This document shows, piece after piece, positions 43,820 to 51,300 of a stretch of DNA of 64,000 bases. Positions within the stretch are counted from its first letter, which is position 1. The number at the start of each line of letters is the position of its first letter. The notes under the pieces were generated by a model. The model saw only the letters and a list, made by a program, of their open reading frames with translations. It did no database searches and was not told the origin of the DNA. The stretch lies in NCBI RefSeq assembly GCF_018918125.1, contig NZ_JAHLQA010000007.1, positions 310,001 through 374,000 of the forward strand, written 5' to 3'. This DNA is from Blautia sp. MSJ-19 (GTDB taxonomy: Bacteria > Bacillota > Clostridia > Lachnospirales > Lachnospiraceae). The translations under genes and the position numbers were made by a program.

Positions 43820-44439
43820 TAAAGAAATTTTTTCTGACATTGATAAATATCATTTCTGTGATGATCATTGCGGCGGCAGTCGTGGTCCTGTGTCTGGTAG
43901 TTTTTACGAAACAGGGAGAAGCGCCCAGCCTTGGAGGATACACGGTTTTCCGTATTACGACCGGGAGCATGAAACCGACTTATGATGTGGATACGCTGAT
44001 CGTGGTCAAAAAGACAGATCCGGCACAGATCAGGGTTGGAGATGTCATTTCCTTTTATTCTGCTGATCCGGCACTGGATGGTTCGGTAAATACACACAGG
44101 GTCATAGCCGTAGAACAGGATGGGGCAGGATGGAATTACACAACACAGGGTGATGCAAATAATATCCCTGATCAGTATGGAACAGATTCCAATGCTCTGA
44201 TCGGAAAAGTGGTTGCTTCCTCTCTGGCACTTGGGAAGCTGGCACGTCTGGTATCCAATCCGCTTATTTTTATACCGGTCATTCTGATACCGCTGGCGGT
44301 CATTCTTGTCAGCAATATGATCCGGACCATCCGGCTGGCGGGCAAAATTGCCAGGGATGAGGAAGAAGCAGCGGTCAGAGAAGCAATCCGCGAGATTCAG
44401 GAAAAAAGACAGAAAGAAAAAACTTCAGATAAAGAATAA
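43816..44439 (+). CDS. Second SipW-type signal peptidase I
   Basis: A 207-residue protease with catalytic S51 in TTGSMKPTY and H94 in VNTHRVIA, so again the ER/SipW type, and TQGDANNIPD as the third motif. Membrane segments lie at about 8-30 and 152-172. It has only a short charged tail (EEAAVREAIREIQEKRQ), unlike the first enzyme. Two such enzymes in one operon suggest different substrates or one regulatory and one bulk enzyme. The ATG overlaps the preceding gene. Confidence 0.87.
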   Translation: MIKKFFLTLINIISVMIIAAAVVVLCLVVFTKQGEAPSLGGYTVFRITTGSMKPTYDVDTLIVVKKTDPAQIRVGDVISFYSADPALDGSVNTHRVIAVEQDGAGWNYTTQGDANNIPDQYGTDSNALIGKVVASSLALGKLARLVSNPLIFIPVILIPLAVILVSNMIRTIRLAGKIARDEEEAAVREAIREIQEKRQKEKTSDKE

Positions 44440-44469
44440 TAGAACAGGATTTATTAGGAGGAAACTGAC

Positions 44470-45153
44470 ATGGCAGGAAGTATACAACTGAAGAAAGGTA
44501 CCAAAATGCAGCTTGCATTTGATGTGCCGGTAGGGCAGGAGCCTCAGTTTAATATGCTCTGCACATTTAACAAAGCACTGGATGAATCAGCATTTCTCGT
44601 GTCGGCACCTATGGTGGACGGCAAGAGACTGGTACCTGATGAAACACAGAAATTACTGTTTAAATATACCGAAGGAGACGAGAGTAATATTCTGGCGGGA
44701 TATGTGGACGATGTCGTAAAAGAAGGAATCCGCCATTATCTCAAAGTCAGACGAGTGGCAGAACAGAGACAGTTTGTCAAACGTATGGATGTCCGTATGA
44801 AAGTCGAACTTCCGGTTACTTATATGCAGGATACCTGGGAACTGAATTCGGATGGAGAAGTAGACAGGGAAAAAGGACAGACAATGGATATTTCCAACAA
44901 CGGTCTTGCGGTATACATGAACCGTTGGTTTGAAGTAGGGGAATCCTGTATCTTTACCCTTCCAAGGCTCGGAACTGCAACAGAGGGGCAGCCGTCCAGA
45001 GAAGTTGTAGGCGTGATCTGCTGGACACGAGAGATGCCGAAGGGCAGCCCGTTCCGCTTTGTAGCAGGTACACAGCTGAGATTTGCAGATCAGCAGGAAC
45101 GTCAGGATATGCAGGATTACGTGGCATACGTAAAGAAAAGGTATAAACTGTGA
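44470..45153 (+). CDS. YcgR-like PilZ-domain protein (probable c-di-GMP sensor)
   Basis: A 227-residue cytoplasmic protein with an N-terminal YcgR-like domain (about 1-95) and a C-terminal PilZ domain. The c-di-GMP motifs are RQFVKRMDVR near 102, slightly off the canonical RxxxR spacing, and the clear DISNNGL (DxSxxG) near 145. Binding c-di-GMP would let this operon respond to the second messenger; a diguanylate cyclase is encoded at 7812-9728. An AGGAGG site is well placed. It overlaps the next gene by four bases (GTGA), implying coupled synthesis with the membrane protein. Confidence 0.82.
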   Translation: MAGSIQLKKGTKMQLAFDVPVGQEPQFNMLCTFNKALDESAFLVSAPMVDGKRLVPDETQKLLFKYTEGDESNILAGYVDDVVKEGIRHYLKVRRVAEQRQFVKRMDVRMKVELPVTYMQDTWELNSDGEVDREKGQTMDISNNGLAVYMNRWFEVGESCIFTLPRLGTATEGQPSREVVGVICWTREMPKGSPFRFVAGTQLRFADQQERQDMQDYVAYVKKRYKL

Positions 45154-46169
45154 GAAAGAAAACAGAGAAAAAGAAAGTAGATAAAAAAATCGAAAATCTT
45201 CAGAATGGAAAAGCGAACAAAAAAAGACGGCGGCTCTTTCACAGGAAGTCTGACACAGATCAGCTGATTCGTATTGAGGAGCTCGAGTCCCTGATGATGG
45301 AACAGAACGGAGAGGTAGATCCGGAAAAAATCGTCAGTATGTATCGGCCTCACAGGAAGAGACGACAGATTGGTGCGGCATTGCTGCGTATGGATAAACT
45401 CAGTCTGGTACTTATGGGAATGATGCTTCTGGTTGCGGTTCTGTTTGTTGCTGCATTTATGCAGGAAAAAATGGGCAACTTTACGATCAACCTTGATCGA
45501 CTGGAACTGTATCGACGGGGTATCAGTATTGCGGATAATGGTGACTTTGAAGGAGCAACAGCCAGACTGACAGCGGCAACTGTAAAAGATGCTACCAATA
45601 TTTCCATAGAAGATCTTCCGGATAATCTGGATTCCCAGGATGGAGATCATAATGGAAAAAACTATATGGCATATACTTATTATGTCAGAAATGCGGGAAA
45701 AGAGGACCTTTCTTATATTGCCAGGATTACCCTGGATTCCTGTTCCAAAGGAGCCGAGGATGCAGTTCGTATTGCAGTATGGCGAAACGGACAGAAAATA
45801 ATTTATGCAGAACCGGCAAAAGATGGAAAAGCTGAGAAAGATTGCACAAATTTCTTGTCAGATGACGTCGTATGCGAGTATAATGAAGAAAACTTCCTTG
45901 TTGGAAATGTCGATAAATATACCATTGTTATCTGGATGGAAGGTGACGATCCGGAGTGCGTGGACTCCATTATCGGAGGAAGCGTGGAACTGAGCATGCA
46001 CATTGATTCAGATTTCGATGATGATACCAGCCTCCTGTGGAAGTTTGTACAGGATATCAAAGATACCCTCAGTGGAGACAAGCCGATCAATGCGGCCGGT
46101 AATGAAGCTCCGAATGACAGCTACTATACAGATAAAGAAGTAACATGGAATAACAGACGTAATAAATAA
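45150..46169 (+). CDS. Membrane-anchored ectodomain protein sharing the fibre signature
   Basis: A 339-residue protein: a strongly basic cytoplasmic head (1-80), one membrane helix (84-104) and an outside domain. No xYAWF export motif is present, so it probably stays anchored. It shares the signature IWMEGDDPEC (261-270) and a following strand with the exported proteins. This makes it a candidate platform or anchor onto which subunits dock, with the basic head available to the PilZ protein or ATPase. Last gene of the operon; GTG start overlapping the PilZ stop. Confidence 0.7.
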   Translation: MRKKTEKKKVDKKIENLQNGKANKKRRRLFHRKSDTDQLIRIEELESLMMEQNGEVDPEKIVSMYRPHRKRRQIGAALLRMDKLSLVLMGMMLLVAVLFVAAFMQEKMGNFTINLDRLELYRRGISIADNGDFEGATARLTAATVKDATNISIEDLPDNLDSQDGDHNGKNYMAYTYYVRNAGKEDLSYIARITLDSCSKGAEDAVRIAVWRNGQKIIYAEPAKDGKAEKDCTNFLSDDVVCEYNEENFLVGNVDKYTIVIWMEGDDPECVDSIIGGSVELSMHIDSDFDDDTSLLWKFVQDIKDTLSGDKPINAAGNEAPNDSYYTDKEVTWNNRRNK

Positions 46170-46310
46170 CAGAGGGATTGTGGAAGTGCGCGGCACGGAA
46201 CAAATCCAGATAGTATAATACATAATTTTATTTATGGTATAACCGGTGCCACAACCGCCGATTATATAAATCTACAACAGAAAAACCTTTCATGGCAGAA
46301 AAGAAAGACT

Positions 46311-46393
46311 TGTGTGGTCAGATGAGCACCTCACCGGAAACGGTGGAGGGAAACTCTCTCAACCGGGCCCGGTGGGAGTTTGATCTGAACACA
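46311..46393 (+). ncRNA. Three-way-junction leader RNA before the major fibre genes
   Basis: An outer stem (46311-46323 with 46383-46393, two G bulged) encloses two hairpins. The first has a GAAA tetraloop (46329-46336 with 46341-46349, one bulge). The second is long (46351-46358 with 46374-46381, continued by 46362-46366 with 46369-46373). The shape recalls a riboswitch aptamer, but the conserved bases of c-di-GMP-I are absent and I do not recognise the class. It lies 56 nt before the 46449 start. A TATAAT at 46214-46219 may be its -10 box. The remaining intergenic sequence holds no gene. Confidence 0.5.
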
Positions 46394-46448
46394 GAAAATC
46401 TTTCGAAGATGTCTCGGAGGGAAAAAACTGTATGAAGGAGAGAATGAT

Positions 46449-47285
46449 ATGAATGATACAAAAAGCACCGTAAAAGGGCTAAAAAAACAATTAGCAGCGG
46501 CTGTTGCAATGGTAACAGTTGCAGCTGTTGCGTTAGGATCAAGTACATATGCTTGGTTTGTAAGTAATAATACGGTAACAGCAACGACTACAACAATTAG
46601 TGCACAGTCAAATGCACCGTTCCTGAAAATTGCTAAAGATCAATTAACGGACGCTTCAACAACTGTTGCAACAAGAGCAGATGAAACAAGTGTAGCTCTT
46701 TATCCGGCAGAAGTTATTGCAAATGGTACAAGTCCGAAATTTGTATCAGCATATGCATCCGCAAAAGATGCTGCTACTGAGCTTGCAAATTCTCGATTTA
46801 ATGTTGGTGATACAACTGCCGCAGTAAAAGGAAAATATGCAATTAAACAGTCTTTCGTTATTGGTACTACTGATGATAAGGCTGGTTCTTTCAAAAATCT
46901 GAAAGTGTCCAAGGTTGAACTGACCGGTAATACTACTTCAAGTAAACTTACAAAGGCATTATCTGTTTTGATTGTATGTGGTGAGAAGTGGGCAGTTTAT
47001 AAAGCAAGTGATAATGGTGCAGTTCTTGAAAAGTACTTTGATAATACTAGTGCAGTAGGAAATAACACAAATGGTGTGTTAGCAGATACAATTGCAGCAA
47101 AAAGTTCTGTAACTGTTGATTGCTATGTATTCTATGATGGTTCTGAGGAAGATGTTCATACTGATAACTACAGCGAGAATCTGCTGACAGCCCTTGGAGC
47201 AACTGTAACATTCACAGCTACACCTGTTAATACAGATGGTACTGCTGTTGATGGTGCAAATAATGATGTAACCAGCAACAACTAA
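46449..47285 (+). CDS. Probable major TasA-like fibre subunit A
   Basis: A 278-residue protein with a short basic start, hydrophobic segment (about 14-33) and SipW-type motif SSTYAWFVSN followed by NTVTATTTTISAQ. The mature part is rich in Thr, Ala, Ser and Asn with very few cysteines, as expected for an abundant fibre protein. It lacks the WxEGxDxxC signature, having VDCYVFYDGSEEDV at the equivalent place. The leader RNA and following attenuator suggest separate, strong control. A 60-base piece of a sister gene lies at 49969-50028. Confidence 0.75.
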   Translation: MNDTKSTVKGLKKQLAAAVAMVTVAAVALGSSTYAWFVSNNTVTATTTTISAQSNAPFLKIAKDQLTDASTTVATRADETSVALYPAEVIANGTSPKFVSAYASAKDAATELANSRFNVGDTTAAVKGKYAIKQSFVIGTTDDKAGSFKNLKVSKVELTGNTTSSKLTKALSVLIVCGEKWAVYKASDNGAVLEKYFDNTSAVGNNTNGVLADTIAAKSSVTVDCYVFYDGSEEDVHTDNYSENLLTALGATVTFTATPVNTDGTAVDGANNDVTSNN

Positions 47286-47293
47286 TAACTATG

Positions 47294-47331
47294 AATGTTT
47301 CCCCACGGTTGTGGCGTGGGGGACATTTTAA
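47294..47331 (+). terminator. Attenuator-like hairpin between fibre subunits A and B
   Basis: A GC-rich stem (47301-47307 with 47315-47321), extended by AATGT/ACATT outside, and a short T-run. Partial readthrough would make subunit A exceed subunit B. Confidence 0.6.
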
Positions 47332-47393
47332 AGAATAGAAACATTCTATTGATTTCCGTTTTTTAAAATGTCTAATTAATGAGGAGAAAGCGT

Positions 47394-48380
47394 ATGAAGC
47401 AAGTAAAAAAATTGAAAAAAGAACTCGCTGCGGCAGTTGTTTCAGCAATGATTGCAGCAGTGTCGCTGACTTCGGCAACTTATGCGTGGTATGTGGCAAA
47501 TAATACTGTCACAGCGACGACCTCTACAATCAGTGCAACAACAAATGGATTTATTTTGCAGATTGCAAAGCTTTCAGAAGGTGCACAGCATGGTGGAGAA
47601 CAAAAATCATTGGAAGCCTTTTCTACAGGCGCGACATTAAGTCCCGCATCTTCAGATGATATGAAAAACTGGTATATATGTCAGAGCTGGGATAATCAAG
47701 GTCTGGTTACGGATTATTCAGTTCCTTCCTTTGAAACCGGGATCGATGCAAAACCGGGTAATTATAAAGTAAGTGGTAACGATTATTATGCATTTATTAG
47801 AAGTGATTATATCGTTTATACGATTACAGAGACTGGCAGGGCAGATGTGTATTTGGCAATTGAAGATAATCAATCACCAATTACTATTACTGCGAAAAAC
47901 GGAAATGGGTCGGAAACGGTTACAGGTTCCATGCGAGTGGCTATAACTACACAGGAAGTTGATACTGACGGAAAGACGCCTGTCGGTGAAGAAACGCTCC
48001 GTGTGGTGTATGCGAAAGATGATGAAACAGGCAAAGGCAATGACAGCACAGCAAAAGCAGGATGGACAAGTATTCAGAATATAAATGGAAGTCCACAACT
48101 TGATACGGTTACCTATCCATATATTTACAGTGACCATTATGCTGATCAGAGAACAGATGGAGCCAAGAACTGGGTAGCAACAAAGGACGGTGAGAATTTT
48201 ACAATTCCAGATAATTCAGAAGCAATAGCAAAGAATGTAGGATATAACGGAGTTGCTGTTCATGTTTATATTTGGATGGAAGGAACAGATGCTGATTGTG
48301 TTAATGGAAAATCTATTGAAAATGATTCGTCTACGTATGATGTTGAAGTAAAATTTGCGGGTGTAGCAACTGGAAATTGA
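47394..48380 (+). CDS. Probable TasA-like fibre subunit B
   Basis: A 328-residue protein (from ATG 47394; an in-frame ATG at 47379 overlaps the GAGGAG site). Hydrophobic segment about 12-30, export motif SATYAWYVAN, then NTVTATTSTISATT, very similar to subunit A at this point. The ectodomain ends with VYIWMEGTDADC and VEVKFAGV. So it joins features of subunit A (start) with those of the minor proteins (end), and may link the two within a fibre. Confidence 0.75.
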   Translation: MKQVKKLKKELAAAVVSAMIAAVSLTSATYAWYVANNTVTATTSTISATTNGFILQIAKLSEGAQHGGEQKSLEAFSTGATLSPASSDDMKNWYICQSWDNQGLVTDYSVPSFETGIDAKPGNYKVSGNDYYAFIRSDYIVYTITETGRADVYLAIEDNQSPITITAKNGNGSETVTGSMRVAITTQEVDTDGKTPVGEETLRVVYAKDDETGKGNDSTAKAGWTSIQNINGSPQLDTVTYPYIYSDHYADQRTDGAKNWVATKDGENFTIPDNSEAIAKNVGYNGVAVHVYIWMEGTDADCVNGKSIENDSSTYDVEVKFAGVATGN

Positions 48381-48400
48381 ATACAATTTTTTTGAAGAGT

Positions 48401-48431
48401 CATGGCAAACTGAGCTATGGCTTTTCTTTTC
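48401..48431 (+). terminator. Weak terminator after fibre subunit B
   Basis: A 6-bp stem (48401-48406 with 48414-48419, one G-U) followed by a T-rich run. The sequence from 48432 to 48568 holds nothing I recognise. Confidence 0.5.
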
Positions 48432-48568
48432 CCATGATTTCGCCTATTGTTTACTATGTTCAATCACTCTACTCATTTTCAGTACATCTGATGAATTGCT
48501 ATTTTCTAAACTTCTGATATAGCCATGCAAGTGCAAAGAGCACACTCAGAAGGGAGAAATTGCAATAT

Positions 48569-48799
48569 GTGAAAAAACAGGATATCATGGGGGAACGAAG
48601 CGCATTATGGGAATCCATAGAAAAAGTGGGCATCCGGTATCTGAAATAGAACCACCTGGAGTACCGGGAAATGCAGGCACAGGCAATCAAGCTAGTGGAG
48701 AACAATCCGGCACTGTGAAAATTGATGAATGAATCAAGAGGTGTAGCTCTGACACAGAAGGATCACAAAGACCTGTACAAATATTTTGAATTTATCTAA
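48569..48799 (+). pseudogene. Degenerate small ORF with two in-frame stops
   Basis: One frame runs 77 codons with protein-like content (GERSALWESIEKVGIRYL, then EYREMQAQAIKLVENNPAL, then LTQKDHKDLYKYFEFI) broken only by TAG at 48647 and TGA at 48716. The three pieces read as one small helical protein of a kind I vaguely recall from Lachnospiraceae mobile regions, so I call it a point-mutated remnant. Function unknown. Confidence 0.5.
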
Positions 48800-48921
48800 A
48801 CTATTCTCGCGTTCAAAGCGAATATATGCTTACCACAAAATAAAATGTTGCTATTTCCAGAATTCTGCATATAATACAGATGAGCGTGGAAATTCTAGCT
48901 CCACAAAATTTTTCGGAGCTA

Positions 48922-48949
48922 TTGAACTCTGGCAATTTTGTGATATAAT
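48922..48949 (+). promoter_or_regulatory. Promoter of the 49-kb structured RNA
   Basis: TTGAAC (48922-48927) and TATAAT (48944-48949), 16 bp apart, with no ribosome site or ORF directly downstream, point to an RNA gene. Confidence 0.65.
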
Positions 48950-48955
48950 GATTTC

Positions 48956-49126
48956 AGAGGATAGCGGCGATGACCAGCTATCGCGGTGATGAAGCAATTG
49001 ACTGGTTCGGTTTCAGCCGATTGTGGAGCCAGACCGTGGGTTATGCGGTAACCACAAGCCGAATAGATTCTTTGAATCGAAGAAAAACGCTTAGTGAGAG
49101 CCTTGCTTCGGCAAGGCTCTTATTTA
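48956..49126 (+). ncRNA. Structured small RNA upstream of a PBECR4-like nuclease
   Basis: About 170 nt packed with hairpins: GATAGC with GCTATC (48960-48982), a nested CTGG/CCAG and TCGG/CCGA structure (49002-49032), GTGGTTA with TAACCAC (49036-49055), GATTC with GAATC (49066-49078). It ends with a perfect 10-bp stem capped by TTCG (49097-49120), which probably acts as a leaky terminator. The nuclease gene starts 28 bp later. The layout promoter, RNA, terminator, nuclease is that of type III toxin-antitoxin loci, although no tandem RNA repeats are seen. RNA family not recognised. Confidence 0.5.
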
Positions 49127-49148
49127 TGTGATAAAGGAGATGATGTGT

Positions 49149-49763
49149 ATGGAAAACAATGATCACGGATTACTGTATAATGCAGCAGTTACGTGGAAAG
49201 AACTGACAGAATATTATTATGTTTTTACATTTGGCTACAAACAGCAACTATACACAATTCATCTATCTTTCCCACCTGAGAAGTTTCCACATCTTGCAGG
49301 CTTCCAATATTTAAAGGATATCAACTTGCCACGATTTAATCCAGCTAAAACAATGAATATGATTCTTTCAGGAAAAATCAGGCACAGTCATATTGAAAAA
49401 GGATCTCAATATGAAGGATCTGTAAAACCACGTCTGGAAGCACTGATCCGATTAAAGGAAACGTTGGAACAGGATTTTCAATTACATTCTTATATGCCCC
49501 GGTTCTATTCTTTTACAACTCAGATTAAGGCAGATTATCTGATTTCCAGTGCGACAGCACCAGTGGACTTTATATTTATCATTAAGTCGAGTTCATCCGG
49601 TGAGATTTCAATTTGCGATTTCGTGTGTTGTTCTGCTTTTACGCAGACGAAGCGAGATTACCGTGAAAATCAGCGTCCACGATGTATTTTGAAAAAAGAG
49701 CGGGTACATATCGCAACCAATACAACTACAGTGCTATTTGACCGTCTGAACAAGCAACAATAA
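49149..49763 (+). CDS. PBECR4-like nuclease domain protein (phage-type Barnase-EndoU-ColicinE5/D-RelE fold)
   Basis: A 204-residue protein. The segment FGYKQQLYTIHLSFPPEKFPHLAGFQYL near residues 30-60 and the later VDFIFIIKSSSSGEI match, as far as I recall, the PBECR4 class of predicted RNA nucleases found in phage and mobile elements of Firmicutes. Two ATGs and a GTG lie upstream, but AAAGGAG best fits ATG 49149. It has no membrane segment. With the RNA before it, it may be a toxin held in check by RNA; alternatively the RNA is only its leader. A terminator follows. Confidence 0.6.
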   Translation: MENNDHGLLYNAAVTWKELTEYYYVFTFGYKQQLYTIHLSFPPEKFPHLAGFQYLKDINLPRFNPAKTMNMILSGKIRHSHIEKGSQYEGSVKPRLEALIRLKETLEQDFQLHSYMPRFYSFTTQIKADYLISSATAPVDFIFIIKSSSSGEISICDFVCCSAFTQTKRDYRENQRPRCILKKERVHIATNTTTVLFDRLNKQQ

Positions 49764-49780
49764 AAATACACAAATATACA

Positions 49781-49816
49781 AGGCACAGCTCATAAATGAG
49801 TATGTGTCTTTTTTAT
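49781..49816 (+). terminator. Terminator after the PBECR4-like gene
   Basis: A bulged stem (49781-49793 with 49796-49809) followed by six T residues. Confidence 0.75.
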
Positions 49817-49825
49817 TGGAAAACA

Positions 49826-49962
49826 GATAAATTACCACTAATCCTTGACAATGCAAGCTGGCATACGACTATGCGTTCCGAAAGCCTTATTGAAGCAAGT
49901 TACAAAATCGTTAAATGGTTGTTTTTATGGGATTATAGGCGAAAAAGTATCATCGTTCAGTA
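49826..49962 (+). mobile_element. IS630-type transposase remnant
   Basis: The frame beginning at 49826 reads LPLILDNASWHTTMR, close to the catalytic DNASWH strand of IS630-family DDE transposases, and stops at 49960-49962. Neither the rest of the gene nor terminal inverted repeats are seen, so it is a decayed fragment. It abuts the truncated fibre-gene fragment, suggesting that insertion or recombination here broke a fibre gene. Confidence 0.5.
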
Positions 49963-49968
49963 AGAAAC

Positions 49969-50052
49969 GTTGCAATGGTAACAGTTGCAGCAGTTGCGTT
50001 AGGATCAAGTACATATGCTTGGTTTGTATGTGATAACAAATTTAGTTTATGA
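49969..50052 (+). pseudogene. Truncated copy of fibre subunit A gene (export segment only)
   Basis: Bases 49969-50028 match 46503-46562 at 59 of 60 positions and encode VAMVTVAAVALGSSTYAWFV, the hydrophobic and SipW-type segment of subunit A. Homology then stops, and the frame ends after seven more codons. No start codon or ribosome site precedes it. It shows that the fibre locus once had another subunit A gene here. From 50053 to 50214 nothing further is recognised. Confidence 0.85.
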
Positions 50053-50232
50053 TTTCTGAAATTCGTTGTCGTCGGTAGTGCAAAAACTGTCGAACGGTTT
50101 TTCTTGCGTGCCAGGTACATATTGTGCTAATATCTTTATATCTAAAAATTCTGGCCCGTCGGGCGTTCTTAATGTTTCAAATCAGAAACAATATTCCATG
50201 AAATCCAGATCTATATGAAAGGAAAGCAGCTT

Positions 50233-51159
50233 ATGCAGACAAAATTACAGAAATACTTTCCCATGCTTCGAAGTCGTGAGGAGATACTGAAAGACATTGA
50301 TGCAAATGTGAAACTTACAGAACAATTATTCCTGAGTATTTTATTTAAGCGGAAAGTAAAGATTGTGGAAGTCCTGCCGGGAGATTCAAGCAGGCTTGCA
50401 GATGAACAGTCGTTATTGCTCATGGATATCCTGGTACGTTTTGAAGATGGTACATATTGTAATATAGAAGTACAGAAGATAGGATATGCATTTCCAGGAG
50501 AACGTTGTGCCTGTTATTCTTCAGATCTGTTGCTGCGTCAGTACAAAAGAGCCCGGAGTGCGAAGAAAAATAAATTTACATATAAAGATGTGAAAGGTGT
50601 TTATACCATCGTGCTGATGGAAAAAAGCCCGGCATTATTTCATAAATATGCGGATGATTACGTGCATACATTCAGTCAGAAGGCAGATACCGGACTGGAG
50701 ATGGACTTGCTGCAAAAATATATCTTTATTCCACTTGACATCTTCCATAAAAATGTACAGAATAGAGGTGTCAAGAACAAAATGGACGCATGGCTGACAT
50801 TCCTGGGAAGTGACGAGCCAGAGGAGATTATAAATCTGCTCAGGGCTTATCCGGAATTCAGCACATTGTATGAGCACGTGTATTACATATGCCGGAATGT
50901 GGAGGATGTAATGGGAATATTTTCAGAAGAGTTAAAGATTCTGGACCAGAATACGGTGAAATATATGGTGGATCAGATGCAGGAGCAGATTGACGAACAA
51001 AGAGAGCAGATTGATGAACAGAAAGAACAGATCGGTGAACAGAGAAAGCAGCTATCGGACAAAGAAGAGCAATTGAGGGAAAAGGATTGTGAAATACAGC
51101 AAATAAGGAAAGATATGGAAACACTAAAAAGACAAATGGAATCTTTCCAAAAGAAATAG
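50233..51159 (+). CDS. Rpn-like PD-(D/E)XK nuclease family protein with coiled-coil tail
   Basis: A 308-residue protein of the PD-(D/E)XK nuclease/transposase-like group. It opens with LQKYFPMLRSREEIL, and the catalytic core reads MDILVRFEDGTYCNIEVQ near residues 64-80, with D, E and Q in the usual places. The C-terminal 75 residues are a coiled coil built on EQIDEQREQ repeats. AAAGGAAAG lies before ATG 50233; ATG 50215 is also in frame. Two decayed pieces of its 3' end recur at 52441-52546 and 53821-53869. Confidence 0.72.
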   Translation: MQTKLQKYFPMLRSREEILKDIDANVKLTEQLFLSILFKRKVKIVEVLPGDSSRLADEQSLLLMDILVRFEDGTYCNIEVQKIGYAFPGERCACYSSDLLLRQYKRARSAKKNKFTYKDVKGVYTIVLMEKSPALFHKYADDYVHTFSQKADTGLEMDLLQKYIFIPLDIFHKNVQNRGVKNKMDAWLTFLGSDEPEEIINLLRAYPEFSTLYEHVYYICRNVEDVMGIFSEELKILDQNTVKYMVDQMQEQIDEQREQIDEQKEQIGEQRKQLSDKEEQLREKDCEIQQIRKDMETLKRQMESFQKK

Positions 51160-51184
51160 AGGAAAATATAACCATTGATTTTTA

Positions 51185-51216
51185 CAGGAAGCCGGGGGAG
51201 TAGGCTTCCTGTTTTT
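51185..51216. terminator. Bidirectional terminator, duplication copy 1
   Basis: A perfect 9-bp stem (51185-51193 with 51203-51211) followed by TTTTT, between convergent genes. A second hairpin (AGTATTTC with GAAATACT) follows at about 51220-51240. Confidence 0.85.
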
Positions 51217-51300
51217 GAGAGTATTTCTTTTGAAATACTCCCTCAAAATGGTGATTCTTGGTTTGGAAGTGTCCTTCCCAAGGGGCACTCCAGATTCATA

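Noticed and set aside
44470-45153. Flagellar brake YcgR
   Set aside because: The fold is YcgR-like, but no flagellar genes occur nearby; the operon context is fibre export.
46311-46393. c-di-GMP-I or c-di-GMP-II riboswitch
   Set aside because: The stem arrangement and GAAA loop are suggestive, but the conserved core bases of both known classes are absent.
49845-50033. Small 62-codon plus-strand ORF
   Set aside because: It runs across the transposase remnant and fibre scrap in the wrong frame relative to both recognisable peptides.
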